A DNA stretch of 64,000 nt from a virus. Below are positions 49,981 through 58,329 of this stretch, piece by piece (the first letter of the stretch is position 1; each line of letters starts with the position of its first letter). The stretch lies in IMG/VR virus record IMGVR_UViG_3300048922_000467, positions 22,454 through 86,453 of that record; one strand, written 5' to 3'. The position numbers and the translations under genes were made by a program. Under the pieces are notes generated by a model. The model saw only the letters and a program-made list of their open reading frames with translations. It did no database searches and was not told the DNA's origin.

Positions 49981-50721
49981 TCAGGTTCGAGCGGTCAGGA
50001 TGGCATCGCGCAGGGCGCGGTCGAGCACAGTAGGGCCGTGGGCCTTGGCGATGCTCGAGGCGATCTTGAAGAACGGGAAGATCACGCGGTAGGACGGCGC
50101 GCTGTCGGTGAACAGGAAGACAGGCTTGGCCGCTTCACCGAAAGCGGTGTCCTTGCGCTCCCATATGCCCTGCTCATCGTTGACCGTGCCGGTGAAGTAG
50201 CGCCTGGCATTGCCCTTACGCTGGCTGCGCTTGCTGCCAGTGGCATTGGCCTGGAAGCCACTTGCCGACTCAGCCGCACCCAGACCCGACAGGATGCGAG
50301 TCATGGTGCCGCGCGAAACGTTGCCGTACTGGTTGAGCAGGTCGTTGACCGGTACCGCGTACTGCCCGGACTTCATCAGCCCCTTGGCGATCAGCGACTT
50401 CTCAAACCGCTTGTGGGGCCGCTGTCCGCCCTGGACAGCCTGCTGCAGGTAGGTATCAGCAGGAATACCCGAGGTCCAAGCGTCCTTGAAATAGACCCTG
50501 GCCGGGCGGCTCTTGGTGGCCGCCTGAACGAACAAACTGCGCATCGTGGTCGGCGTGGGCCGGTCGATGCGCTGTTTCATCACTTCCAGCATGCCCGCCT
50601 TGATCTGCTGGGCCAGCCGGGTCTGGGCAAGGATCTGTGCGAACGGGATCTGCCGCTTCTGGATGTCTGAGATTTCGCGGGCCAGCGGGACGCGGTCGAT
50701 GTCCAGTTTGAAGTCGATCAT
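49981..50721 (-). CDS. Uncharacterised late protein (246 aa)
   Basis: Basic, mostly helical at the N-terminus (RLAQQIKAGMLEVMKQRID) and beta-rich later (YRVIFPFFKIASSI). Located before terS. Looks like a virion morphogenesis protein of unknown role. Confidence 0.55.
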   Translation of the reverse strand: MIDFKLDIDRVPLAREISDIQKRQIPFAQILAQTRLAQQIKAGMLEVMKQRIDRPTPTTMRSLFVQAATKSRPARVYFKDAWTSGIPADTYLQQAVQGGQRPHKRFEKSLIAKGLMKSGQYAVPVNDLLNQYGNVSRGTMTRILSGLGAAESASGFQANATGSKRSQRKGNARRYFTGTVNDEQGIWERKDTAFGEAAKPVFLFTDSAPSYRVIFPFFKIASSIAKAHGPTVLDRALRDAILTART

Positions 50722-50739
50722 GGCTGGCCCCTCGATACG

Positions 50740-51177
50740 CTAGACAACGCCGATCTGGTCGCGTACCGGCGATGGCGACGTGAAAAGCTGACTGCGCTGC
50801 TCAGCCAGCAGGCCATTCAGCTGCACGAACAGTACTTCTCGGACTTCGCCTTTGACGACTTCGAGAGTTCGAGCAGTGGACTCGATCGCTTCGGACAGTG
50901 GGTTACTGACCAGCAACGCCTCCCCCGAGACCAGTTCAACGCATGCTGAATGACTCGAGGCTTCCAGGGCTGCATCGTGCTGCGACTTGCCCATGATGAC
51001 GCCTTCGAGCTGACCCACTGCCCGCTGAAAGGCGATCATTGCGCGCTCGAGTGCATGTTCATCCACTTTTTTAGACCCGTGAAGATCGACTGCCAACCGC
51101 TGCCCTTGGATCCTTAGCGTGCTTAGGTCTTCCAGGCGGAGCACCAGGTACGAATTAAGAATGACGGAATTGCTCAT
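50740..51177 (-). CDS. Uncharacterised late protein (145 aa)
   Basis: Helical, soluble. Overlaps the end of the small membrane-protein ORF by 23 nt. No recognisable family. Confidence 0.55.
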   Translation of the reverse strand: MSNSVILNSYLVLRLEDLSTLRIQGQRLAVDLHGSKKVDEHALERAMIAFQRAVGQLEGVIMGKSQHDAALEASSHSACVELVSGEALLVSNPLSEAIESTARTLEVVKGEVREVLFVQLNGLLAEQRSQLFTSPSPVRDQIGVV

Positions 51178-51298
51178 TGCAGGCCTCGCTATAGGGAGTG
51201 GCGGCCAGGGAAGCGGCCGATTCGTAGGAACTCATATGCCCCTGCAGCGCAAACGCGACAAAGGCGACGACAACAGCCAGAAGCGGCCGGGCGATCAT
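51155..51298 (-). CDS. Small membrane or secreted protein (47 aa)
   Basis: ATG at 51298 overlaps the holin stop by 4 nt. The N-terminus MIARPLLAVVVAFVAFAL is a membrane helix or signal peptide, followed by a polar tail with one Cys. Position right after the holin suggests a lysis accessory (for example an antiholin or a short spanin-like factor). Confidence 0.55.
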   Translation of the reverse strand: MIARPLLAVVVAFVAFALQGHMSSYESAASLAATPYSEACNEQFRHS

Positions 51299-51621
51299 TG
51301 CGAATCAACCTTGCGGCTGGCCCATTGGCGACCCAACTGGCGGACCTGCTCAACGCCGAGCACACCAACAAAGCCAGCGACTGCATAGGCGTAGCCGCCG
51401 GTCATACCGAACTTTTCCGCGCCGATGCCGACCATGAAGACCAGCACACCACCGAGTGCAGCCTCGAGCAGGCGGCGATCCCAGCGTGGTTCCTTGTCGT
51501 CCCAGAGGATTCGTAGGTAACTGAGGATGGTGGCCAAAGCGGCGGGCATGCCGTGGTCACGCACGGCGGCCGCAAGCATGACCCAGAAGGTCGGATCCTT
51601 TTCGGGGGGCATGGTCTGCAT
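51295..51621 (-). CDS. Lambda-family-type holin
   Basis: 108 aa from ATG at 51621 with RBS GGGAGG. Hydrophobic segments at about 29-43, 54-70 and 74-92 give the three-helix class layout, and the C-terminus is charged. It controls when the endolysin reaches the cell wall. The endolysin and spanins are at the far end of the late operon. Confidence 0.7.
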   Translation of the reverse strand: MQTMPPEKDPTFWVMLAAAVRDHGMPAALATILSYLRILWDDKEPRWDRRLLEAALGGVLVFMVGIGAEKFGMTGGYAYAVAGFVGVLGVEQVRQLGRQWASRKVDSQ

Positions 51622-51685
51622 CTCGATTCCTCCCGAATCGGGAGTGCAAAGTAAAACGCCCCGGCAAGTGCCGAGGCGCAGAAAC

Positions 51686-51714
51686 GAAAAACCCCGACTC
51701 ATTGGCCGGGGTTC
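51686..51714 (-). terminator. Terminator or Q-dependent attenuator before the late genes
   Basis: Minus strand ACCCCGGCC-N-CGGGGT stem followed by TTTTTCG, between the Q-like gene and the holin; a natural site for antitermination control. Confidence 0.65.
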
Positions 51715-51788
51715 GTCAGTGTCACATTGCGTTGCAAGCTGGACACGCTGCTATAGAAACAGGTCTTTATCCGCGCGGAAAGAACTTT

Positions 51789-52178
51789 TTAAGCTGCTTC
51801 TCTCACCTGCTCCAGTGCGCAGTCAATCCAAGCAACTCCGGCCTTGATCAGCTCGCGTGCTTTGGCTTCGCTTATCTTGCTTTCTCGGGCCACACGGAGG
51901 GCAGGCCATTTGGCTCCGAAATACAGCCAAAGAAAGTCGCCCATCTGCTGATCACGCTTTGTCAGACGAGCCAAGGCACCATCCACCGCGAGGGCCAGTT
52001 CATCGGTAATGACGTACTGCTTCACGCCTCCTTCCGAAGGTACGTGATCACGCATGAGCGCAAACAGAGGCGAGACGTAACGCGGTATCCCCATCCCATC
52101 CATACGCCACCACCCCCATTGCTCAAGCATATACTCGGTGTCACCCAGGGGCTTGTCCGTGTAGGTTCGTTTTTTCAT
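51789..52178 (-). CDS. Q-like antitermination protein (DUF1133-type)
   Basis: 129 aa. The C-terminal block TKRDQQMGDFLWLYFGAKW and SEAKARELIKAG resembles DUF1133/antitermination Q proteins. Immediately upstream of the terminator and the late operon, as Q is in lambdoid phages. Confidence 0.65.
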   Translation of the reverse strand: MKKRTYTDKPLGDTEYMLEQWGWWRMDGMGIPRYVSPLFALMRDHVPSEGGVKQYVITDELALAVDGALARLTKRDQQMGDFLWLYFGAKWPALRVARESKISEAKARELIKAGVAWIDCALEQVREAA

Positions 52179-52185
52179 GTGCCGC

Positions 52186-52515
52186 TCAATCCCCAGTGAA
52201 GTTGGATCCGCCCGCGCCGCGCCGGTTGGAACCTTGGTAATGCTGCTCCGGCCCTTGCATCACGCTAGGCCTTTTCATCTGTTTTATTTCTTGCTCTGCC
52301 GCTTGCAGTTTGAAGCTGAGCTGGGTCACCAGGTGTTCCAGTGAAAGCACCAACCTGGAACCTTCAACAACCCAACCTGACCCGTTGCAATCCGTGCATG
52401 CCAACTCAAAAAACACGCCTTCTACCACTGCCCTGCCCTTGCATGTCGGGCACTTGATCAGGTCCAAGCGGGGCTGCTCAAAGCCACGGTTGGTGCTCTT
52501 TTTCACGTTGTGCAT
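52186..52515 (-). CDS. Small zinc-finger protein (DnaJ-type CxxCxG repeats)
   Basis: 109 aa. CPTCKGRA and CTDCNGSG form one DnaJ-like zinc unit, then a coiled coil and a Gly-rich tail. Lies between the recombinase and Q genes; role unknown. Confidence 0.65.
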   Translation of the reverse strand: MHNVKKSTNRGFEQPRLDLIKCPTCKGRAVVEGVFFELACTDCNGSGWVVEGSRLVLSLEHLVTQLSFKLQAAEQEIKQMKRPSVMQGPEQHYQGSNRRGAGGSNFTGD

Positions 52516-53803
52516 TCTCCTCTGTAATAAATTCGTCGATGGGGCTGCGCGCCTTGCGTGGCTTGGCTTGCGGCCCGTTGTGAGAAATTGCGGATTGCAC
52601 GTCTGTCAACTTGTGAATGGCTGCGAAGCCGATCCCGTCAAGCCATTCGTGCCACTGCTCCAATGCGTCTCGACGCAGACCATTTGCCATGGTCTTGATA
52701 TAGGTGTCAGCAACCTTCCCCAGCGAGTGATTCAGCAGCATTTCGCCAATGAAACCGTCGACGCCCATGTCAAACCATGCCGTGCGGGCGACCTTGCGCA
52801 AGTCGTGACTCGACCAGGCCCGGCAGGCCAGACGGCGGAAAATGGCCGAGGCCTGGCTTTCACTCAGCGGCTGCCCTTTACGACCAGGGAACAGGTACTG
52901 CCCGCTATACCCGGCTGTGATTTGCGCGGCCCGGTACCGCCGTAGAAGCGCAGACACGCGGGAGGTCAGCGGCAGGCGGTGTTCAGATCGAGTTTTGGTG
53001 CGCACTGCGGGAATGACCCACTCCGCATGGCTCAGCGAGAAGTCTGCCCATTGCGCCTGGCGAGACTCGCCCAGACGAGTACCGTGGCAGATCATCAACA
53101 GCACCAACATGGCCTCGGCAGGCTTCTGCTCGAATAGCGCAGCCAACGCGGGTACTACCTCATGCAGGTGGTCTGCGCGCAGCCGGCCATCCTTCGGCAA
53201 GATCTTGGTCTTGATGAAGTGGGTGAACCTCATCTCAGCCATTGGGTTCGCGGCAATCAGCCCCAGCTCACGCGCTTTACCGACAGCTAGACTCAGCACG
53301 CGAAACATCTGCCGAACGTAGGCCGTCGAGAACCTTGCTTGGGCTGGCCACATCAGCAGTTTGTCGAGCGTAGCCGCAGTTAGAGCAGTGATCGGCAGTT
53401 CATCCAAGCGTGGCAATAGCTGCTTGCTGATCACGGTTCTGACCGTGTTCTTCCAAGAGTCGGATAGCGAAGCGTCATTGCCTACTCGATCACTGAACCA
53501 TCGCAGCAGATCGCCTACGGTCACCAGGCCTTCCAGAGCCACCGCATCGTCAGGCCGACCCAGCAAACGCTGTCGCAAGGCTGGAAGCTCTGCAAAGATC
53601 GCCGCTGCGCCGTATTCGGGAAAGCGGGCAAGCCGGTTCCACTTGCCGCGCACGACGAGAAACCAGGTGCCGGCCTTCCGGCTTTGGTCAAAGCGGAACC
53701 GCAAACCAAGGTGGCGTGGGTCGCGGAGATCTCGCACGCCATCCACCATGGCCTGCCGTCGAATCTCAGCGTCGGATACTCTCACTACTGCGGTAGCGCT
53801 CAC
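52478..53803 (-). CDS. Internal tyrosine recombinase
   Basis: 441 aa, GTG start overlapping the upstream stop (GTGA). Catalytic residues are present: R243 (HGTRLGE), H333-x-x-R336 (SHDLRKV), H359 (LNHSLG) and Y368 (DTYIK). It lies deep inside the prophage between early genes and Q, not at an end, and is distinct from the dusA-type integrases. Possible roles are DNA inversion, dimer resolution or regulation of late switching. Confidence 0.85.
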   Translation of the reverse strand: MSATAVVRVSDAEIRRQAMVDGVRDLRDPRHLGLRFRFDQSRKAGTWFLVVRGKWNRLARFPEYGAAAIFAELPALRQRLLGRPDDAVALEGLVTVGDLLRWFSDRVGNDASLSDSWKNTVRTVISKQLLPRLDELPITALTAATLDKLLMWPAQARFSTAYVRQMFRVLSLAVGKARELGLIAANPMAEMRFTHFIKTKILPKDGRLRADHLHEVVPALAALFEQKPAEAMLVLLMICHGTRLGESRQAQWADFSLSHAEWVIPAVRTKTRSEHRLPLTSRVSALLRRYRAAQITAGYSGQYLFPGRKGQPLSESQASAIFRRLACRAWSSHDLRKVARTAWFDMGVDGFIGEMLLNHSLGKVADTYIKTMANGLRRDALEQWHEWLDGIGFAAIHKLTDVQSAISHNGPQAKPRKARSPIDEFITEENAQREKEHQPWL

Positions 53804-54096
53804 GCGGCCACCACGCCTTCGCTGATCAGGATAGCTTGGGTGCGCATGACGCCCTCGGCGTGGTACTGGCGTGCGGTGGCCCGGTCGATCGCTCGACTGC
53901 GGCCGTCGCACGCATCATGGCAGGCGCTGCACGCCCAGGCACCCTGCAGGTCGTTCGGCTTGCTGCCCACGCCACAGGTTCCGGCCATACGGTAATGCGC
54001 CAGCACGGTCGTCTCGGGGTTGCCATTGCACACGTCTGGTACACGCACCTGGCACTCTCGACCGCGCGCGGCCTTGGTCAGCTTGCTCTGCTTCAC
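53800..54096 (-). CDS. DUF1364-type nuclease-like protein (NinX-like)
   Basis: 98 aa. GRECQVRVPDVCNGNPETTVLAH and WACSACHDACDG are the DUF1364 pattern with Cys/His pairs of an HNH-like zinc fold. Typical of the nin-like region of lambdoid phages. Confidence 0.75.
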   Translation of the reverse strand: MKQSKLTKAARGRECQVRVPDVCNGNPETTVLAHYRMAGTCGVGSKPNDLQGAWACSACHDACDGRSRAIDRATARQYHAEGVMRTQAILISEGVVAA

Positions 54097-54872
54097 GACT
54101 TCACCTTCAGTTGGGCAACAGCAACGCGCGCCTGGCGTTTGCGCAGGTAGGTATCGACACGCTTGCGCTGCAGGTCCTTCTTGCGCTGGCGCTCTTTGCT
54201 GATCTTCGAAGCGGCCAGGATCGAGCGGACCTCACCCAGCTTCTCGCGGACATGGGCGCTGACGTGGGTTCGCTTTTCACCGGTAAGCAGCCCGGCGATC
54301 GCCTGGCCATCTTCGGTGATGGGAGCGATACGCAGGTCGGCCACGTACTTGGCGCCACGGTCATGGCTGATCAGCTGTGCACGGACAGCCGACTCGATTG
54401 CGGTAACGCGGCGCCCGGCGTCGAAGCCTAGGGACACCTCCCACACAGCCGGGCGATCCTCGGCGCGCGCGAAGCTCACCAGCCGCTCGTAGGCGCTCAT
54501 GAACGCCATCCGCGCCCCGACTTTGTCGTTCGCCTCGAGGATCGGGGTGGACGCGATCATGGCCTGGCGGATCTCGGCGGTCAGCACCACGGTCTCGTAC
54601 TCGTCGCTGGCAGCGAGCGCGATAGACCAGGCTTCGTCCTTGCCTGGCCGTCCATCTGCAGCGTGGATGTGCTTCAGGACCATGCCCAGCGACAGGCGCC
54701 CGGCTGGCTCGCGACGGCATGCGCGCAGTGCGGCGACGATCACCTCGGGTTCGTGCGCTGACAGGTCTTCGGCGATCAGCTTGGCGCCAGCAGCACTGAT
54801 GGTCTGGCCCATGGCTTCGGCGGTGGCGCAGATGGCCATGGCCAGCTCGGCGATATCGTCACAGGAAAGCAT
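54093..54872 (-). CDS. Uncharacterised replication-region protein (259 aa)
   Basis: ATG at 54872, overlapping the end of the O-like gene by 14 nt. Helical; C-terminus very basic (SKERQRKKDLQRKRVDTYLRKR). In lambdoid layouts the partner of O (helicase loader P) is found here, so it may be a P-like factor, but no AAA motif is present. Confidence 0.5.
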   Translation of the reverse strand: MLSCDDIAELAMAICATAEAMGQTISAAGAKLIAEDLSAHEPEVIVAALRACRREPAGRLSLGMVLKHIHAADGRPGKDEAWSIALAASDEYETVVLTAEIRQAMIASTPILEANDKVGARMAFMSAYERLVSFARAEDRPAVWEVSLGFDAGRRVTAIESAVRAQLISHDRGAKYVADLRIAPITEDGQAIAGLLTGEKRTHVSAHVREKLGEVRSILAASKISKERQRKKDLQRKRVDTYLRKRQARVAVAQLKVKS

Positions 54873-55830
54873 TGCGTTTGCTCCCTTGGCTGTTGCGAAT
54901 GGCATCGGCGGCGTCTTGGGCGGCGTTCATGTTCGCCTGGGTTTGTTCCTGCTGGCGCGCCGTAGTGGCGTTCATCTGGCGGTTGGTCACCCACTGGGTG
55001 TGGTAGGCCTCGCACTTGATCAGCAGGTCACCAAGGTTGTGGCAGCCGTTGATCAACCTCGAATCGTTGATCGACACGAAGTACGCGGCGACCTGGTGGG
55101 CGACGTCGATGCCCAGGCGGTCGATCAGCTGGCCCAGTTGGCCACCGACCTTGGCGTTCCACACCGGCCAGGCGCTGTAGCGCTTGCGGTAGGCCATCGC
55201 GTAGTTGGCCCAGGCCTTGAAGGTCTTGCAGGACTGGTCTTTCGGCCCTGGCATGTCCTCGGGGATTTCACACCGTGGTGCCCCCGCCTGAACCAGGGTC
55301 AGCCCCGTGGGTTGCGACGGCGTAGCCGGGGCGTCCTGCAAGGTGTGACTGGTATCCTGATTGGTATCTTGATTACTGGTATCTTGATTTGTCGGAGATT
55401 TTTCCGACCCTGGCTCGGATTTTTCTCCGACCTTGCTCGGATTTTTTTCCGAGGTAGGTCGGATTTTTTTCCGACCCCCTGCCCCGGCCTGTTGGGTCGG
55501 ATATTTTTCCGACCCATCCTCTTTCTTGTTCCACGCTGCAGCCTTCTCGGTGAGGCGGAACAGGGTTACGTTCGACGTGCTGGACAGCTCGATTAGACCC
55601 ACGTCCTGCAGGGCCTTCAGCATGCGATAGGCCGTGTCCGGCTTGTCGGTCAGCAGCGGCAGCTCTTCGATGATCTTGGCCTTGCTCAGCACGAAGAAGA
55701 CGCCATTCTCCGTGGTGATAGGCTTCGCCCAGCTCGGACAGCCGTACACAAAAGCGAACAGCAGCGCCTGCTGGGAGTTCAGACCCCACTCCAAGGCTTT
55801 GACCTGGTTGATGGTCAGCGTGAATTGCAT
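54859..55830 (-). CDS. O-like replication initiation protein
   Basis: 323 aa. N-terminal winged helix (IIEELPLLTDKPDTAYRMLKAL), a low-complexity middle (EKNPSKVGEKSEPGSEKSPT, then NQDTSNQDTNQDTS) and a helical C-terminal helicase-loading region. The middle is encoded by DNA iterons, as in lambda O, so the gene contains its own origin. Confidence 0.8.
   Translation of the reverse strand: MQFTLTINQVKALEWGLNSQQALLFAFVYGCPSWAKPITTENGVFFVLSKAKIIEELPLLTDKPDTAYRMLKALQDVGLIELSSTSNVTLFRLTEKAAAWNKKEDGSEKYPTQQAGAGGRKKIRPTSEKNPSKVGEKSEPGSEKSPTNQDTSNQDTNQDTSHTLQDAPATPSQPTGLTLVQAGAPRCEIPEDMPGPKDQSCKTFKAWANYAMAYRKRYSAWPVWNAKVGGQLGQLIDRLGIDVAHQVAAYFVSINDSRLINGCHNLGDLLIKCEAYHTQWVTNRQMNATTARQQEQTQANMNAAQDAADAIRNSQGSKRNAFL
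55351..55514 (+). repeat. Iterons in the O-like gene: probable replication origin of prophage B
   Basis: Five palindromic iterons of about 19 bp with consensus KTCGGA(T/G)WTTTTYCCGA start at 55391, 55413, 55435, 55458 and 55496; the first four are spaced 22-23 bp, about two helical turns. Next to them lie three 12-bp repeats GGTATCYTGATT (55351, 55363, 55378). Confidence 0.85.
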
Positions 55831-55831
55831 G

Positions 55832-56614
55832 TCAGGTGCGCTCCGTGGGGCGCTTGGCGGCGGTACCGGGAACGGCCGCGGCGCCAGCGATGTTCTTCTC
55901 GGCCAGGTAGGTCAGGCCCTTGGTGGTCACCAGCACGCTGTACGCCGCCCGCTCTTCGCCCGTCTCCCGGTCCGGCTTGAGCGCCGTCACCTTGTGCTTG
56001 AGCAGGCCGGCAGTGATGCGTGGCTGGAAGGCGACCCAGCGCGTTGATCCAGCGCGGCGGTAGATCCAGCGGTTCTGCTCCATCCAGGCGAACAGCTTCG
56101 CCGGCGCCAGCTGCAGCTGCTTGGCCGCGTCGGTGATGCAGATCGCGCCGCCAGCGCCAGCCAGCCGGTTGATGGCCGCAACCTTGGGGGCCTGCTTGGC
56201 CAGGGCATCTTGGAGGCGCTGGTTCTCCTCGGCCTTGTCGGCAGCCAGGCGCAGGGCCTCGGCGAAGGTGGTCGGGATCTGGACCTGGGCCACCACGCGG
56301 GCCTCCAGCTCCCGCCAGCGGTCGATGATCTTGGCGCGCAGCTCAGCGTTGTAGCCTGAGACCAGCACCAGCGCATCACGCTGGGTGAGCAGGAATTCGG
56401 GGTAGCTCTGACCGTTCTGCGGGTGCCGATAGGGGGTCTCCTCAGATTTGAGGACACCCCTTCTGGCCAAGGATCGGGCGTCACGCAGCACGTTGTCGTG
56501 GCTCTTGCCGGTGAGCTCGGCAACCTCACGTGTCGACATGAGCTGGGATGGCTGGGCCTGGACTGTGAGGGTGCTCCCGGTGGGGGTGTTGCGTGCATCG
56601 AGTGCTGTGTGCAT
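55832..56614 (-). CDS. Rha/KilAC-type antirepressor-like regulator
   Basis: 260 aa. N-terminal Rha domain (MSTREVAELTGKSHDNVLRDA) and C-terminal KilAC/ANT region (LQLAPAKLFAWMEQNRWIYRR, LVTTKGLTYLAEK). Follows cro and precedes the O-like gene. Likely counters CI or regulates early genes. Confidence 0.85.
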   Translation of the reverse strand: MHTALDARNTPTGSTLTVQAQPSQLMSTREVAELTGKSHDNVLRDARSLARRGVLKSEETPYRHPQNGQSYPEFLLTQRDALVLVSGYNAELRAKIIDRWRELEARVVAQVQIPTTFAEALRLAADKAEENQRLQDALAKQAPKVAAINRLAGAGGAICITDAAKQLQLAPAKLFAWMEQNRWIYRRAGSTRWVAFQPRITAGLLKHKVTALKPDRETGEERAAYSVLVTTKGLTYLAEKNIAGAAAVPGTAAKRPTERT

Positions 56615-56639
56615 AATCGACCTCGATTCGTTGTTGAAG

Positions 56640-56667
56640 AAACCGCCCCGCCAGGCGGTTTTTTTGT
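56640..56667. terminator. Terminator-like hairpin between cro and the antirepressor gene
   Basis: AACCGCC-CCGCC-AGGCGGTT stem with a seven-T run on the plus strand and TTTCTTC on the minus strand; could attenuate the cro transcript. Confidence 0.6.
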
Positions 56668-56762
56668 GCCTGCGATTCAGGTACTGGATGGATCATCAGT
56701 CACATTGGGAATCTGGCGGCAAAGCGCCAGCTGATTGAAAATTCGCTAACTGGCTGGCGTGG

Positions 56763-57002
56763 TCATGCCACGGTTTTGGTTGGCGCGACCTGATCGAGCA
56801 GTCGTCGAGCCTTGAACGGCTTTCCATTAGCCTTCGCAAGAGCCGCAATCTTCTCGGCGTAGCTGGTTTCGCCGGTGTACTCGGTGCGCGGGAGGCAGCC
56901 GGAGGTGAGCCACTTGTAAACGGCTCGACGACTTTTCCCACAGGCGAGCGCGACGGCAGCAACGCCACCAGCGTCGTCAACCGCTTTCTTGAGTGCCTGC
57001 AT
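56763..57002 (-). CDS. Cro-like repressor (YdaS-type HTH)
   Basis: 79 aa. GGVAAVALACGKSRRAVYKWL is an HTH of the YdaS/Cro kind. Divergent from cI with operators between; first gene of the leftward early operon. Confidence 0.8.
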   Translation of the reverse strand: MQALKKAVDDAGGVAAVALACGKSRRAVYKWLTSGCLPRTEYTGETSYAEKIAALAKANGKPFKARRLLDQVAPTKTVA

Positions 57003-57018
57003 ATGGCCTCCCCTGAGA

Positions 57019-57060
57019 TATGAACTGTAAGTACATATTATGTCGGAACTGAAAGTACAC
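57019..57060. promoter_or_regulatory. cI/cro operator region
   Basis: Two direct operators AACTGTAAGTAC (57023-57034) and AACTGAAAGTAC (57047-57058) between cro and cI. A rightward -10 TATTAT overlaps at 57036-57041. Confidence 0.75.
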
Positions 57061-57084
57061 GCAAGCGCGTGCCATATTGAACCT

Positions 57085-57789
57085 ATGGTTCACATAGAAG
57101 AGATAAGGGCAGCCTTCACGGCGCGCCTAAAAAAAGCACTCGCCGCCAATGACATACAGTCGTGGGGAGCCGGCGCGCGCCTGGCGCAAATGGCCCAGGT
57201 CACCCCAAAAGCAGCCAGCAAGTGGTTGAACGGGGAATCCCTACCAGGAAGCGCGAAAATGCAGGCTTTGGCCGCATCACTCAAAGTGCGTCTCGAGTGG
57301 CTGGAATATGGAAAGGGCGGTATGACCGAGGACACTCCTCCCTTCGACGCCAACGTGGAGCCGATTGCGGGTCCTGTCAGATATTACGAGTACCCTGAAA
57401 TCAGCTGGGTCCAGGCTGGGATGCCCATGGAAGCTATCGAAACGTCTAACATTGCCGGGTGCGAGTTTCACCCCTCTGATGCTTGGGCTGGTCCACAAGG
57501 GTTCTGGCTCAAGGTGCGCGGGCCTTCCATGACGTCCCCCAACGGCATGTCCTTTTCTGAGGGGATGGTCATTCTGGTTGCCCCCGGATTTGACGTTGAG
57601 CATGGCCAGTTCGTTGTGGCCAAGCTGATCGATTCAAACGAAGCCACGTTTAAGCAGTTCATTTGGGATTCCGGCAAGGCCTACCTCAAGCCTCTTAATC
57701 CTGCGTTCCCCACTGTGGAAGTCGACAAGACCTGGCTGATCGTTGGTCGGGTGATCGACGCCAAATGGCCTCGTTCAGTTCTGAGCTAA
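57085..57789 (+). CDS. CI-type repressor with S24 autoprotease domain
   Basis: 234 aa from ATG at 57085; the in-frame ATG at 57040 overlaps the -10 box, so the later start is favoured. N-terminal HTH (ARLAQMAQVTPKAASKWLNG), cleavage site A111-G112 (VQA|GMP), catalytic S148 (RGPSMTS) and K190 (ATFKQF). Self-cleaves with RecA during SOS, inducing prophage B. Confidence 0.9.
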   Translation: MVHIEEIRAAFTARLKKALAANDIQSWGAGARLAQMAQVTPKAASKWLNGESLPGSAKMQALAASLKVRLEWLEYGKGGMTEDTPPFDANVEPIAGPVRYYEYPEISWVQAGMPMEAIETSNIAGCEFHPSDAWAGPQGFWLKVRGPSMTSPNGMSFSEGMVILVAPGFDVEHGQFVVAKLIDSNEATFKQFIWDSGKAYLKPLNPAFPTVEVDKTWLIVGRVIDAKWPRSVLS

Positions 57790-57817
57790 GTCAACCTCCC
57801 CGAGTCTCTCTTCCTCC

Positions 57818-57841
57818 AAGCCCGCCTAGCGCGGGCTTTTT
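57818..57841 (+). terminator. Terminator after cI
   Basis: AGCCCGC/GCGGGCT stem followed by TTTTTC. Confidence 0.8.
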
Positions 57842-57856
57842 CATGCCCACAAGCAA

Positions 57857-57915
57857 AATATGTACTTTTGGTACTTGACACATGTGAACCTACGGTACAT
57901 ATTTGTACTGCCGGT
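57857..57915 (+). promoter_or_regulatory. Second operator region and rightward early promoter
   Basis: TTGACA (57885-57890), 17-bp spacer and CATATT form a sigma-70 promoter. It is overlapped by AGTACA-type half-sites also seen at 57023 and 57047: GTACTTTTGGTAC upstream and GTACATATTTGTAC across the -10. CI should therefore repress both early operons. Confidence 0.8.
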
Positions 57916-58329
57916 GACGCGCTGCTTGCCATGTGCTTCAAGCGTTCCCGCACGCTCTTTACACAACCAGACGTAACCACCTCGACGCACCCAGGCCATC
58001 ACCTGGGTCGGGACAAGCTAAGTCGTCGACCACGCCAGTTAGGACTGGCCCATGCCCGGCTCTGGAGACCGGGCCAGGACGACCCGCTGGTGCATCTGGA
58101 CCCAGCAGCCAACGTCCTGCGCTGTTAGCGCTCCCTACCGGGGCCGAGATTAGGCGCTCCGCCGGCACAGCTCGAAGCAGCGAGCAGTAATGCCCACCAG
58201 GGTGGCGAGTAACCCTGCATCGACAGCCAGAGCAACAACCAGCCACCGACGCCAGCAGCGGGTCGCTGAGGTTTCACCGATTGGCCTGCACACGCGGGCC
58301 AGACGGGAAACCAACCAAGGAGTAGGACC
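57916..58329 (+). other. Leader region before csrA
   Basis: No convincing gene; short open frames have poor coding character and no RBS. It contains several hairpins, for example GCCCGG-N9-CCGGGC near 58054-58075. It is likely the 5' untranslated part of the rightward early transcript, possibly structured RNA. Confidence 0.4.

Noticed and set aside
55391-55514. Possible CRISPR-like repeat array
   Set aside because: Repeats are 19-bp palindromes 22-23 bp apart inside a replication gene, so they are iterons.
57868-58190. Short plus-strand frames before csrA
   Set aside because: No RBS, basic/proline-rich composition, and hairpins suggest an untranslated leader.
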